NCBI GenBank assembly: GCA_013114715.1
Contig: QCWB01000004.1
Location: 1-40,186, forward strand
Source: Nitrososphaera sp.
Lineage (GTDB): Archaea > Thermoproteota > Nitrososphaeria > Nitrososphaerales > Nitrososphaeraceae
Length of the DNA stretch: 40,186 nucleotides
Direction: 5' to 3'
The position numbers were made by a program, and so were the translations under genes. Under the pieces are notes generated by a model. It was not told the DNA's origin. It saw nothing but the letters and a program-made list of their open reading frames with translations, and did not search any database. This document shows, one piece after another, positions 1 through 9,171 of this stretch. Position 1 is the first letter of the stretch; each line of letters begins with the position of its first letter.

Positions 1-2539
1 TGCTCTTTGGCAGGGTCAGTTGTACTTCGCCTTGGCCATCGAGTTCAAGCTTAACAGCAATGTTTGGTTCAATTGTAAGCGAAGTTAACTTGACTGTTGC
101 TGACCTGCCAGTAACTGTATACTCCGTACCATCAAGCGTTGTCTTGGCTATGATATCCTGTAGTGTTGGCCCGCCAGTAACAAGGATAGTGCTAGTAGAG
201 ATATCCGGGCTGAAGGCATACTTGCTGTTGGCAAATATCTTGAGTTGGTTGGGGCCCGCCGACAGCTTGGAAGTCTCGCTGGATGGTATGTCTATCACGA
301 AGTTGCCCGTCTCGCCGGACGGCGTGGCCTCTCCCTTGATCACCACTTGGTCCTTGCCTGAAATGAAGTAATTGACCAGCGCGTCGTTGCTTGGCTGGCC
401 GTCGACTTCCAATGAGACATTGATTGCGGCCGGCTGGCCTGCAGCAAGCATCCTTGGTGCATCCAGCTTGGTTATTTTAGCCAGTTTTGGATGCTCGTAT
501 TTTGACCAGTGCCCTACTTCAAACGGATACGACTCGTCGCGGAATGCCTTTAATGTTATGGTCCTGCCGGCGATGTTGTAACTGTCAAAGTAGAACGGAC
601 CGTTGCCTATCACCGCATGGTTGTGTTCGTTGATCCACTCGATGCTGGCATCGTAGCGGTTGCTTGCTTCTTCGACGCTGACGATTCCCTGGAGAGGAGC
701 CGGCACAAAGTTCTCATTCTTCATCCTTTGCAGCTCTTCTTTGACCATGTTTGCGTGTTCAGGAACCACCAGGTCCAGCCATCCAACGTTGTTGACCGAG
801 GCCTGGCTTCTAGAGTACGCGATTTTGCCAGAGGTGACGAGCCTCTCCGTTGCGGCCGTTATTTCCCACGGTTCGGTTGCCCACATGGAGCCAAAATCAG
901 CGATTTCTTTGTCCTCATAATGCCAATAGTCCACATACGATTCCAGACTATCTTCATTTATTTTGAAGCCCTTCAGGCGCTCAAGGCCCGGCTCGACCTG
1001 CGGAGTGTACTCTGGATCGACGGTCAGGTCGTTTTCGCCAAGGTTAGAGCCCCATTCAAATGTAAAGTACAGGCTGTAAAGCAGGTCCGATTCGTCCATA
1101 GGTATGCCGTTATGCCAGTTAGAATAGAGCACCTTGTACGTAACCTTGCTTGTCGACATGCCTTCAGATCCAACCTGTTTCCATTGCTGGGATGCAGAAT
1201 CCCAGACCTGTGCATCAGGGTTCACCTGCAATTTGCCGGCAGGGCCCTGCGTCTCAATAGCTGTCCACTGGACGCGCAATGGGATGATTTCCCCTGTATA
1301 AGGATCTCTGAAGGTGCTGCTGTCATCTATCAGTGAATTAATGTAGGTGCTGTAGATATCCCGCAGACCGGCTACTTCGTTCCATGCTCCCTGATGAATC
1401 TGCTTGACGCCCACATCCAGCGAGTTGCCTTCTGTGGGCCTTGCGTTGATCGGCGAATACTTGCTGGTTATTCCTGCACCGAAATCGTTGACAAGACCGG
1501 CCAGATCGGGTGATGCAGCATAAGGATCAGTATTTTGCGAAACAAAGACCCTGACTGATTCCTGAATCCCCACCCTTGTAGCCAAGTTAAGCAGATCGGT
1601 TCTCTCGGCCTGCGATGTAAAATTGGCAAAGAATATCCGTTGGGTAACATCGTCCAGCGTCGCGTTCTGGTAATTCCAGTAGGCCTCGTTCTGAAATCCA
1701 GGCATCCGCCCCAGCCACGGTGCGTACATCTGGGCCGGTATCACCGGATTTTCTTTTACAAACGCCCCGGTACCAGCAAAACCCTCGGTGTAGATTTGCC
1801 ACTGCAGTTCCTGTGGGTCAGAGCCATAAACAATGATGTTGGCTTTGTTAAGGTCCCCGTAATCCTTTTGAACGGTAAAACCAAGACTCTCTAGCTTGGA
1901 GGCAACATCCTCGCCTATCAGTCGGCGGGGCGTATCATCGCTCCTTATCATGATCTTGATGGTGACAGGGTTGCCCTTGTAAGTCCACTTGCCATTCTCC
2001 TTGGCTGCCCCTGCAGCTGTGAGTTGTTCTGAGATCATGCTTTCTGCCAGCTGCGGGTTGTGACGGAAGCCAAACGACTCGACAGTGTCAATGATGTTGA
2101 GGTATTCAGGTGAGTAAATTCCGTACGGATCCGTAAGCGGACTGCCAAAGCCCTTTTGGAATTCGTTGACCACAAGGTCGCGGTCCACCAGGTAATTCAT
2201 GGCAAACCTTACCTCCCCAAACTGGAAGGGGTTTAGCACATTTTCGTCTTTGGAGGGAGCAGGATTTATGAAAAGCACGTTTGAACCACTGCGTCTTTCG
2301 TATATCGCCACGTTCGGATCGTTCTTTGCGTCCGACGCGACTTCAAGAGGAATCTTGAAATAATATGCATCAAGCTCACCGTCCTTTACCTGTTCAAGGG
2401 CTATATTTTCATCTTCATAATGGATGAACCGGACTTGGTCGATGTACGGACCTTTGGCTGGCTGCGCGCTGGCATTAATAAAAACGGAAAGAAGCATCGT
2501 GCCAACCAACAATGAAAGCAGTGTTGCCTTTTTCACCAA
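1..2539 (-). CDS. ABC transporter substrate-binding protein, oligopeptide type (SBP_bac_5), C-terminus beyond window
   Basis: The frame is open on the minus strand from 2539 to the window edge (about 846 residues), so the 3' end is missing. It begins with a signal peptide: KK, a hydrophobic run, then ASAQ. The body reads like the dipeptide/oligopeptide-binding family, including segments such as VRFAMNYLVDRDLV and GNGPFYFDSYNI. After that comes a beta-rich C-terminal extension (roughly the last 200 visible residues) of the kind archaeal extracellular binding proteins carry. The start is TTG at 2539 (GTG at 2536 is next): a TATA-like box at 2561-2570 is centred about 26 nt upstream, and there is no in-frame ATG. 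Inference: it captures peptides or similar solutes outside the cell for the ABC importer whose ATPase gene lies just upstream. No permease gene is visible, so those may follow beyond position 1. Confidence 0.85.
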   Translation of the reverse strand, partial: MVKKATLLSLLVGTMLLSVFINASAQPAKGPYIDQVRFIHYEDENIALEQVKDGELDAYYFKIPLEVASDAKNDPNVAIYERRSGSNVLFINPAPSKDENVLNPFQFGEVRFAMNYLVDRDLVVNEFQKGFGSPLTDPYGIYSPEYLNIIDTVESFGFRHNPQLAESMISEQLTAAGAAKENGKWTYKGNPVTIKIMIRSDDTPRRLIGEDVASKLESLGFTVQKDYGDLNKANIIVYGSDPQELQWQIYTEGFAGTGAFVKENPVIPAQMYAPWLGRMPGFQNEAYWNYQNATLDDVTQRIFFANFTSQAERTDLLNLATRVGIQESVRVFVSQNTDPYAASPDLAGLVNDFGAGITSKYSPINARPTEGNSLDVGVKQIHQGAWNEVAGLRDIYSTYINSLIDDSSTFRDPYTGEIIPLRVQWTAIETQGPAGKLQVNPDAQVWDSASQQWKQVGSEGMSTSKVTYKVLYSNWHNGIPMDESDLLYSLYFTFEWGSNLGENDLTVDPEYTPQVEPGLERLKGFKINEDSLESYVDYWHYEDKEIADFGSMWATEPWEITAATERLVTSGKIAYSRSQASVNNVGWLDLVVPEHANMVKEELQRMKNENFVPAPLQGIVSVEEASNRYDASIEWINEHNHAVIGNGPFYFDSYNIAGRTITLKAFRDESYPFEVGHWSKYEHPKLAKITKLDAPRMLAAGQPAAINVSLEVDGQPSNDALVNYFISGKDQVVIKGEATPSGETGNFVIDIPSSETSKLSAGPNQLKIFANSKYAFSPDISTSTILVTGGPTLQDIIAKTTLDGTEYTVTGRSATVKLTSLTIEPNIAVKLELDGQGEVQLTLPKS

Positions 2540-2560
2540 CCATGAACCATACTTGTATAC

Positions 2561-2570
2561 TAATATATTT
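2561..2570 (-). promoter_or_regulatory. TATA-like box for the substrate-binding protein gene
   Basis: The minus strand reads AAATATATTA here, centred 26 nt upstream of the TTG at 2539. That is the usual archaeal TATA-to-start distance for leaderless mRNA. It lies in the 32-nt gap just after the stop of the ATPase gene (stop 2572-2574), so the binding protein probably has its own promoter as well as read-through. Inferred from position and composition only. Confidence 0.45.
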
Positions 2571-2571
2571 T

Positions 2572-3384
2572 TCAGACCTTGGCAGGGTCTGGTATAGCGT
2601 CTATCAGGGCGCGTGTATATCCATGAGATGGGTTTAGGAGAACCTCGTCTATCGGGCCTATCTCGACTATCTTGCCATCCCTCATCACGGCAAGGTCGTT
2701 GCCAATATACCGCGCCGTCGACAGATCATGGGTGATGTAGATGTATGAGATCCTGAACTTTTCTTTGAGTCTTTGCATCATCTCCAGAATCTCGCCCCTT
2801 ACTGAAACGTCAAGCATGGATACAGGCTCGTCTGCTACGATGAGCGCCGGCTGCATGACTATTGCCCTGGCAAGGGAAACTCGCTGTCTCTGGCCGCCTG
2901 AAAGCATGTGTGGCAGCTTTGCTGCAATCTCCAAAGCTGGCTCTAGCCGGACATCCTGCAGAGCCTTTAGGACCTTCTCTTCCTTTTCTGCCCTTGATGA
3001 TCGCTTGTCGTGTATGTTAAGCGGCTCCATGACAATGTCCATTATCTTCATGCGCGGATTCAGAGAAGCATACGGGTCCTGGTACACCATGTGCACGCGG
3101 GTTCGAAAATTCTTTAGTTGTGAGCCGGCGTAGTGGGCAATATCGCTTCCCTCAAACAGAATGGAGCCAGAATCAGGCTCGATAGCGCGCATGACAAGCC
3201 TTGCCACTGTTGTCTTGCCAGAACCTGACTCGCCGGCCAAGACTAGAACTTTGCCCCGCTCAAGGGTAAAGCTGACCCCGTCCACTGCTTTTACAAACTG
3301 CTCTCTTTTCTGAAACATCTCCCTAAAACCCCTCTTTATCGGGAAATACTTTTTGAGGTCTTGTACTTCAAGCAGCGTATCCAA
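2572..3384 (-). CDS. Oligopeptide/dipeptide ABC transporter ATP-binding protein (OppF/DppF-like)
   Basis: This 270-aa cytoplasmic ABC ATPase powers an oligopeptide-type importer. Walker A is GESGSGKTT (residues 51-59), the ABC signature is LSGGQRQRVSLARA (around 161), and Walker B is LIVADEP, followed by the D-loop SMLDVS. The H-loop appears as YITHDLS. The N-terminal PIKRGF and the C-terminal GYTRALIDAIPDP tail are typical of OppF/DppF, although the end is shorter than in bacterial OppF. The start is TTG at 3384. It precedes the substrate-binding protein by about 32 nt in the same direction. The usual OppB, OppC and OppD partners are not in the window; upstream lies the divergent dph6. The substrate is unknown. 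Confidence 0.88.
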   Translation of the reverse strand: MDTLLEVQDLKKYFPIKRGFREMFQKREQFVKAVDGVSFTLERGKVLVLAGESGSGKTTVARLVMRAIEPDSGSILFEGSDIAHYAGSQLKNFRTRVHMVYQDPYASLNPRMKIMDIVMEPLNIHDKRSSRAEKEEKVLKALQDVRLEPALEIAAKLPHMLSGGQRQRVSLARAIVMQPALIVADEPVSMLDVSVRGEILEMMQRLKEKFRISYIYITHDLSTARYIGNDLAVMRDGKIVEIGPIDEVLLNPSHGYTRALIDAIPDPAKV

Positions 3385-3436
3385 TAATATTTGGTATTGA
3401 TTCTAGTTAATATTAAACAATGTTTCTTCATTCTTC

Positions 3437-4129
3437 ATGAGGCTGGCAGCGCTTTACTCCGGTGGCAAGGACAGCACTTACTGCATACAGCTGGCAAAAG
3501 AGATGGGCCATTCAGTTGAATGTCTGATAACTATGCACCCGTTGGCAGACGACAGCGCGCTGTTCCATTACCCTAACAGCTGGGTGACAGAACACCTTGC
3601 GGATGCCATGCAAATCCCGCTTTTAGGATTTGACGTCAAAGGCACGAGTAAAGAAGACGAAGTAAAAGCTCTGTCAGAGGCCATATCGCAGGCCAAGTCC
3701 CTTTACTCTATTGAAGGCGTTGTCTACGGCGGCATATCAAGCAATTTCCAGAAGCAGGCCTTTGAGCAGACATGCCGTCTGCATTCCCTACAACCGCTGG
3801 CGCCACTGTGGGCAGTAGAGCCGGCAAAATACATGAACGAGCTTGTAGACAGGGGCCTCAAGATAATTATAGTAGGTGTCTCGGCCATGGGACTTGAAAA
3901 GGAGTTGCTAGGCAAAACAATAGACAAAGAACTTGTAGCGGTCCTTGAGAAGCTGAGCAGGAAATACGGCTTTAACCTGACGTTTGAGGGTGGCGAAGCA
4001 GAGACCATGGTTGTAGACTGCCCGCTGTTTAGCAAGCGTCTTGCCATACAAAAATCAAGCACGCACTGGGACGGACAGCGGGGAATATTTGAAATACAGG
4101 AAGCGTCTCTAGTAGACAAGCATGTTTGA
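3437..4129 (+). CDS. dph6: Diphthine--ammonia ligase (Dph6 / MJ0570-like ATP pyrophosphatase)
   Basis: This 230-aa enzyme catalyses the last diphthamide step, the ATP-dependent amidation of diphthine on EF-2. The PP-loop SGGKDS sits at residues 8-13. The family motif EGGEAETMVVDCPLF lies near the C-terminus, with GGISSNFQK in the middle. The length matches archaeal single-domain Dph6. ATG at 3437 lies 26 nt from the centre of an AT-rich TATA-like box (TTAATATTAA, 3407-3416), so the mRNA is probably leaderless. The last 8 nt overlap the start of srp54, suggesting translational coupling. Its protein substrate, EF-2, is encoded in the same window at 14882-17083. Confidence 0.9.
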   Translation: MRLAALYSGGKDSTYCIQLAKEMGHSVECLITMHPLADDSALFHYPNSWVTEHLADAMQIPLLGFDVKGTSKEDEVKALSEAISQAKSLYSIEGVVYGGISSNFQKQAFEQTCRLHSLQPLAPLWAVEPAKYMNELVDRGLKIIIVGVSAMGLEKELLGKTIDKELVAVLEKLSRKYGFNLTFEGGEAETMVVDCPLFSKRLAIQKSSTHWDGQRGIFEIQEASLVDKHV

Positions 4130-5495
4130 TAATCTTCGTGACGGTCTTCGTAGCGCGCTAAAGAAAATTGTCGGCGCATCGGACATTAATGAAGAGCTTA
4201 TAGACTCGCTGTGCAAAGACGTCCAGCGGGCGCTTTTACAGTCAGACGTTAACGTAAGGCTGGTCCTTACAATTACAAAGAACCTAAAGGAACGGGCCAT
4301 GCAAGAGCAGCCGCCAAAAGGCTTGTCAAGAAAAGACCATGTCGTGACTATACTTTACGGCGAGCTGGCAAAGATGCTTGGATACTCTGGCGAGGTTATA
4401 ACCACCATCGACAAGAAGGGTATCGATGACGATCCAGGCGCAACGGCCTTTTTCAAGCCTGGCAAGCAAAACGTCGTCCTGATGCTTGGCATCCAGGGCT
4501 CTGGCAAGACCACGGTAACGGCAAAACTGTCAAGATGGCTGACAAAGCACGGCTACCGCGTTGGCGTGGTAGGCGCAGACACCTGGCGTCCGGGGGCCTT
4601 GACCCAGCTAAAGATGAACTGCTCAAAGATAAACGTCGAGGTCTACGGCGAAGAGAACAGCAAGGACGCAGTGGGCATAGCCAGGCATGGTCTTGAGCAT
4701 TTCAAGCCGCAGAATCTAGACGTCGTGATAATCGACACGGCTGGCAGGCACAAAGAAGAAGCCGGCCTTTTGCAGGAGATGAAGGAAATGTACCAGGTGG
4801 CTACTCCGGAACTAGTCTTGCTTGTAATAGACGGCACGATTGGCCAGCAGGCGTACAACCAGGCAGCCGCATTTCACCAGGCTGCGCCGGTCGGAGGCAT
4901 AATAATAACAAAACTTGACGGCACCGCCAAAGGGGGCGGCGCGCTTGCAGCTTCTGCAGCGACCGGCGCCAAAGTGATGTTCATCGGGACCGGCGAGCGC
5001 ATAGACGACTTGGAGCAGTTCTCTCCAACCAGGTTTGTCGGCAGGCTACTTGGCATGGGCGACATAAAGGCGCTCCTTGAGATGGCCAGCGGTCTGGAAG
5101 GCCAGGCTGACGAGAACCAGGCAAAGCGGCTGTTTTCTGGCAAGATGACTATTGAGGATTTCTACGCCCAGATGGAGCAGGTAAGCAAGATGGGCTTTAG
5201 AAACGTCATAGACAACCTTCCAGGCCTCTCTGGCATGGTAAAAGAAGACCAGCTTGACGCCATGCAAGAGCGCATGGAAAAGTGGCGATTCATAATCCAG
5301 TCCATGACTAACGAGGAGAAAAAAGATCCTGATTTAATCAACGAGTCTCGGCGCAAGAGAATAGCCCGTGGCTCTGGCATGCCGGAAGGAGAGATAAAGC
5401 ACATGATACAGCAGTACAACAACTCAAAGACGATGATGAAACAGTCCAAGGGCCGCCAGATGCAGGGCCTGATGAGGAGGTTTGGCATTGGTTGA
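4122..5495 (+). CDS. srp54: Signal recognition particle 54 kDa protein (SRP54/Ffh GTPase)
   Basis: This is the GTPase subunit of SRP, which binds 7S RNA and signal sequences and docks with FtsY. Its 457 aa are in the normal range. The order is an N domain (1-~100), a G domain with G1 GIQGSGKTT (about 122-130), DTAGRHKEE and TKLDGTAKGGG, and a methionine-rich M domain from about residue 330. The M domain includes the RNA-binding segment SRRKRIARGSGMP and ends in MRRFGIG. ATG 4122 overlaps dph6 by 8 nt, and the 3' end overlaps pus10. The arrangement suggests one polycistronic, translationally coupled transcript of translation-related genes. Confidence 0.97.
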   Translation: MFDNLRDGLRSALKKIVGASDINEELIDSLCKDVQRALLQSDVNVRLVLTITKNLKERAMQEQPPKGLSRKDHVVTILYGELAKMLGYSGEVITTIDKKGIDDDPGATAFFKPGKQNVVLMLGIQGSGKTTVTAKLSRWLTKHGYRVGVVGADTWRPGALTQLKMNCSKINVEVYGEENSKDAVGIARHGLEHFKPQNLDVVIIDTAGRHKEEAGLLQEMKEMYQVATPELVLLVIDGTIGQQAYNQAAAFHQAAPVGGIIITKLDGTAKGGGALAASAATGAKVMFIGTGERIDDLEQFSPTRFVGRLLGMGDIKALLEMASGLEGQADENQAKRLFSGKMTIEDFYAQMEQVSKMGFRNVIDNLPGLSGMVKEDQLDAMQERMEKWRFIIQSMTNEEKKDPDLINESRRKRIARGSGMPEGEIKHMIQQYNNSKTMMKQSKGRQMQGLMRRFGIG

Positions 5496-6579
5496 TGTCA
5501 GCCGCAACATGCTTGTCTTAAAGCAATACCAGCTCTGTGGCCGGTGCCTCGCAAGGCAGGCCGACGTAATCGATGGCAAAAGTGCAGAAAAGTGCTTTAT
5601 CTGCCGCGGCCTGATGGACAGCCTCGATACCATAGTCGACAGGGTTGTCAAGGCCATAAAGCCGTACGAATTTCAGACAATGCTTGTTGGGGCAACCCTG
5701 CCCACGCAGGTCTATGAGCGGGAAGACGCCCTCAGGGCAAGGCTAAAGATCCGAGGCAGGGAGAGCGTGAAAAGCCAGCTAACAAGGGAAGTTGGACTGC
5801 GTCTTGCAAGGAAAACAGGCAAAAAAGTCGACTACCGCCGGCCAGACGTAATAATCAATCTGACCATAGACAAGGAAGGCAACACTGCGGTTTTGGCTAC
5901 TGCCAGGCCTGTGGCGTTTGAGGGAAGGTATGTCAAAAAGGCAAGAGGTCTGCCGCAAAAACAGGATAGATGCCCCATGTGTCAGGGCAAGGGGTGCCCT
6001 CTTTGTGATTATTCCGGAATTTCAGGCTACGACAGCGTCGAGGGAATACTGGTCCAGCAGGCGATGGCCAAGACTGGAGGGCAGACGCCAAGGATTTCAT
6101 GGATTGGAAGCGAGGACCAGAACAGCCTGGTTTTAGGCAGTGGCAGGCTGTTTTACATCAGGATCTCCGACCCAAAGAAAAGACGATTGAAAAGGCTGCC
6201 AGGCAGGGACGGTGTTTCTGCCAGGATAACTCGAATTCTAGACGACATACCGGATTTCCAGCAGCGCTTTGCAGTCAAGACCAGAATCCTGGTAAAATCC
6301 GACAGGCAATTTTCAATACAGGATATCAGGAAGTTAAGAAGCCTGGCAGGGTCAGAAGTAAAATTTGAGAACAAAAAGACAGTCACAAAAAAAATCTACG
6401 CAGTGCACGCAAAAAGAGTATCAAAAGACGAGATAGCACTGACCATAACTGCAGACGGCGGCCTGCCGATAAAGCAGTTTGTTGGCGGCGAAGAGTACAT
6501 GGATCCAAACATATCAAAATTGCTTGAATCCAGATGCCAGTGCGTTTCTTTTGACATACTGGCAGTGGACTTTCAGTAA
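5488..6579 (+). CDS. pus10: tRNA pseudouridine synthase Pus10 (Psi54/Psi55)
   Basis: Pus10 makes pseudouridine 54 and 55 in the T-loop of archaeal tRNA. An N-terminal zinc module has CGRC and CFIC. A THUMP-like middle follows, with a second cysteine cluster CPMCQGKGCPLC. The catalytic region is GSEDQNSLVLGSGRLF, in which the Asp of the SED segment matches the catalytic position of the family's GREDxD motif. TTG at 5488 is preferred because the Shine-Dalgarno-like GAGGAGG at 5474-5480 lies 7 nt before it. TTG 5482 is too close to that site, and ATG 5509 would trim the N-terminus. The 5' end overlaps srp54. About 363 aa. Confidence 0.9.
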   Translation: MVDVSRNMLVLKQYQLCGRCLARQADVIDGKSAEKCFICRGLMDSLDTIVDRVVKAIKPYEFQTMLVGATLPTQVYEREDALRARLKIRGRESVKSQLTREVGLRLARKTGKKVDYRRPDVIINLTIDKEGNTAVLATARPVAFEGRYVKKARGLPQKQDRCPMCQGKGCPLCDYSGISGYDSVEGILVQQAMAKTGGQTPRISWIGSEDQNSLVLGSGRLFYIRISDPKKRRLKRLPGRDGVSARITRILDDIPDFQQRFAVKTRILVKSDRQFSIQDIRKLRSLAGSEVKFENKKTVTKKIYAVHAKRVSKDEIALTITADGGLPIKQFVGGEEYMDPNISKLLESRCQCVSFDILAVDFQ

Positions 6580-6616
6580 CATTTTTGTCCGGCTGTTTCG
6601 TTTTCAATACAAGCAG

Positions 6617-7342
6617 ATGAGTTTTGACCCGCTTTACAAAGTCCATGACGTTGCCAGTGCGGGCAAGCTGCCAGAAAAAATCTACAAGCTGATAACGGAG
6701 CGTTTTTCGCTTGTCACGGAAGGTATAGAGCGCGTTGAAAAGGCCTCCGGCCTGAAATACCCGTATTTTTACGTGGAGCCAAGCATGGTTGTGTCGACCT
6801 CTGCAGCAGAATTCATGCAATTTGGGATATTTTTTGCACGAACGATACCTGTTATTCGCGAGGACAACACGCTGCATGTAGTCGTGCAGATTACTGCGCC
6901 TCTCGTGGCATTTGGTCTAAAGGGCACGATACACGCCATACTGGCGCATGAGTTCATGCACTACCTGGAGCTGGTCGGCAGGATTGTAAAGATGAACGTT
7001 GTCTCCGACGAGATATCCGGGACTCTTTTTGAAGGAAGTTATGCCGATGCAGGCAGGCTTGTTGAAGAGCGCGCCGTGTTCAAGTCCGACCAGACGCTGA
7101 TAAAGCACATCACGACGCGGTTTCCGGAGGGCTTTCGGGACCTGAAACTGGAGGACAAATCAATCAAGAACTGGATGGAAAAAGGGCTGCCGACAATACG
7201 CGTGCCGATAGACGCCAACGTTGTAAAGATACCAGCCGCAGCCATGGCCCGGCTCCAAGTCGAACAGGCCGTAAAAGACAAGATAGTGGATTTTGAAAAC
7301 GCCAGGCTGCGCAAGAAAAAGAGCCTGCCAGGCCATGTCTAG
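6617..7342 (+). CDS. Conserved archaeal protein with HExxH putative metalloprotease motif
   Basis: This 241-aa protein is not a family I can name. It has HEFMH at residues 111-115, a zincin-type HExxH, in a hydrophobic helix context (IHAILAHEFMHYLELVG). A downstream acidic segment RLVEERAVF could supply a third ligand, as in gluzincins. No signal peptide or obvious TM anchor is seen, so a cytoplasmic role is likely. ATG 6617 was chosen because the longer open frame back to 6479 runs through the end of pus10. The 3' end overlaps the next gene by 8 nt, so the two are probably co-translated. Function is inferred from the motif only. Confidence 0.7.
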   Translation: MSFDPLYKVHDVASAGKLPEKIYKLITERFSLVTEGIERVEKASGLKYPYFYVEPSMVVSTSAAEFMQFGIFFARTIPVIREDNTLHVVVQITAPLVAFGLKGTIHAILAHEFMHYLELVGRIVKMNVVSDEISGTLFEGSYADAGRLVEERAVFKSDQTLIKHITTRFPEGFRDLKLEDKSIKNWMEKGLPTIRVPIDANVVKIPAAAMARLQVEQAVKDKIVDFENARLRKKKSLPGHV

Positions 7343-8960
7343 CCTTTCTCAGAAAGAACTGCAAGTGTTAAAAACCGTCGTTCAAAAAGCTGCCAAGCAC
7401 CGACAAATAGTTGCAGCCTGCGTATACGGATCTAGGGCAGCCGGCTACGCAAGGCCGGACAGCGACATAGATGTCATTGTCGTCTTGCAGGATTACCCGT
7501 ATTCTGTAAAGTACGTCTACAAAAATGAACAGAGACTGGAGATTGCCGCGCTCTTGGTCGATAAAAAAGCGCTTGAAAAAGACGCCTTGCAGGCAGGCCT
7601 TGGCGAGTTTGTTGTCGGAAGGCTATTGCACGTCTACGATCCGATAATCAATCCGGATTTCTTTTCGGAAATTGAGCAGTCGTACAAAAAACGGATAATA
7701 CTGGAGGAGATCAGAGAGATGGTCGGTCAGACAAACTTGCTTTGCAGCGAGATCTCTTTTCCGCTGGAATACATACTATTTGAAAAAGTAAGACGCAGGA
7801 CAGCTTTATACCCAAACGCTGCATACAGCTATTACAAGACATATGCAAATGATTCGAATCTGAAATTTGCCCTTGACGGCTACAAGAGAGCTCTTGCAGA
7901 AATAATCTCGGAGGACGGCGAGTTATTTTCAGTCCATGGAGATTGTCTTCGAATATCTGAGCGGCGTGTGCATGAAGACAGCCATGTTGTGTCGCTGAGG
8001 ATGGCCAAGAAACTGCAGGAATTCAGCTCGTATTTTGTCCACACATACGCCGGCAGAAAGACGATGCATCTTGCAATAAGAGAAGCCGAGTCAAAAATAA
8101 AGAGGTATGTCGCGCAGAATATTGATTTTCCAGATTTCATGTCCTGTCCTTCATGCGTATACTGGAAGCTTGACAAAGCCATACTGATAGCAGACAGCAG
8201 GGTCCAGGACTGGACTGACATGCTGGCAGGCAAATCAGGATTCCAGAAATATTCGCTTACCAAGAAAAGGCTTGGAAACCCAAACAGCAGGACTATGCTC
8301 TACGTTTTTAGAAGCAAGGGCAACGAGCGCAAGGTAGCAGTCAAAAAGATGGCAAAGACAAAGGCCATCAAGTGGGCTGCCCTTAGCATGTGGACAGCGC
8401 CGGTAAAAAAATTCAAGATAGACCCGCTGCACCGGCTGGCCACTGCCTACAAGGCTGCAGCGGCAATTCGGAAACTTGGTCTGCTGACGCCAGAGATAGA
8501 AGCAGTGGTGCTTGACGGCAAATTGCTTGTCACAAGTTTTGTTGAGGGACAGACCCTTGCAGGATTAATCAAAAGCCTGCTGGCAGGCAAAGAAGAGACC
8601 GACTTGATAAACGAGGCAGCGAGGCAGATGGCAAAGGTCCATGCGACAGGAGCTAGCTTTGGCGACATAAAGCCCAAGAACGTCATAATCAACGACGGGC
8701 TGTATTTCACGGACCTAGAGCAGTTTGTCTTTGAAAACGGCGATCCGGCCTGGGACGTTGCCCAGTTTCTATGCTGGGGCCTGAAAAACACCAGAAACGT
8801 CAAAATCGCTTCCAAGATAACAAGAGATTTTCTGGCAAGTTACTCCAGCCCGCAGACGGCTAAAAAGCTAGAGTCAGGACAGTACATCGAAATATTTTAT
8901 CCCGTGCTAGCCCCGCAAATAGCACATGCGATCAAAAATGAGTTAAGAAAAGCAGGATGA
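7335..8960 (+). CDS. Nucleotidyltransferase-protein kinase (Bud32/RIO-like) fusion protein
   Basis: The 541-aa protein joins two enzyme modules. The N-terminal one is a minimal nucleotidyltransferase of the Pol-beta type, with GSRAAGYARPDSDIDVIVV: the GS motif at 32-33 and metal-binding D44 and D46. A helical middle region follows, containing CPSCVYWKL. The C-terminal module is a small atypical kinase: VAVKK supplies the ATP-binding lysine, GDIKPKNVII the catalytic loop, and FTDLEQF replaces DFG. That kinase resembles Bud32/piD261 or RIO proteins but is not the Kae1-Bud32 fusion. ATG 7335 overlaps the preceding stop by 8 nt. The end is 1 nt from the convergent S27ae gene. Substrates cannot be read from sequence. 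Confidence 0.8.
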   Translation: MSSLSQKELQVLKTVVQKAAKHRQIVAACVYGSRAAGYARPDSDIDVIVVLQDYPYSVKYVYKNEQRLEIAALLVDKKALEKDALQAGLGEFVVGRLLHVYDPIINPDFFSEIEQSYKKRIILEEIREMVGQTNLLCSEISFPLEYILFEKVRRRTALYPNAAYSYYKTYANDSNLKFALDGYKRALAEIISEDGELFSVHGDCLRISERRVHEDSHVVSLRMAKKLQEFSSYFVHTYAGRKTMHLAIREAESKIKRYVAQNIDFPDFMSCPSCVYWKLDKAILIADSRVQDWTDMLAGKSGFQKYSLTKKRLGNPNSRTMLYVFRSKGNERKVAVKKMAKTKAIKWAALSMWTAPVKKFKIDPLHRLATAYKAAAAIRKLGLLTPEIEAVVLDGKLLVTSFVEGQTLAGLIKSLLAGKEETDLINEAARQMAKVHATGASFGDIKPKNVIINDGLYFTDLEQFVFENGDPAWDVAQFLCWGLKNTRNVKIASKITRDFLASYSSPQTAKKLESGQYIEIFYPVLAPQIAHAIKNELRKAG

Positions 8961-8961
8961 T

Positions 8962-9171
8962 CTACTTTTTGCCCTTCTTGGCGGTTTCTTTGCGGGCAAA
9001 TTCAGTGTAGCCGCATTTGCCACAGGTGAACCTGTCTTTGTGCTCGGCCATGAATACGCCCTTGCCGCACTTTAGGCATTCGCGCTTTAGCCGGGTGACC
9101 TTGCTTCCTTCAACTTTGTAGAATTTGTGAATCGCTACCTCGCCTTTAGCTGCTGCCTTTTTGTCTGCCAT
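8962..9171 (-). CDS. rps27ae: 30S ribosomal protein S27ae
   Basis: This 69-aa small-subunit protein has a C4 zinc ribbon, CLKCGKGVFMAEHKDRFTCGKC, preceded by HKFYKVEGSKVTRLKR and ending in a lysine-rich tail. That is the full archaeal S27ae length without the eukaryotic ubiquitin fusion. ATG 9171 shares one base with the stop of the upstream S24e gene, the standard S24e-S27ae operon. It converges with the kinase fusion gene, leaving 1 nt between stops. Confidence 0.95.
   Translation of the reverse strand: MADKKAAAKGEVAIHKFYKVEGSKVTRLKRECLKCGKGVFMAEHKDRFTCGKCGYTEFARKETAKKGKK

Noticed and set aside
617-1336. Long plus-strand open frame of 239 codons
   Set aside because: It lies antisense in codon phase to the substrate-binding protein gene, which has a clear family match and runs off the window edge.
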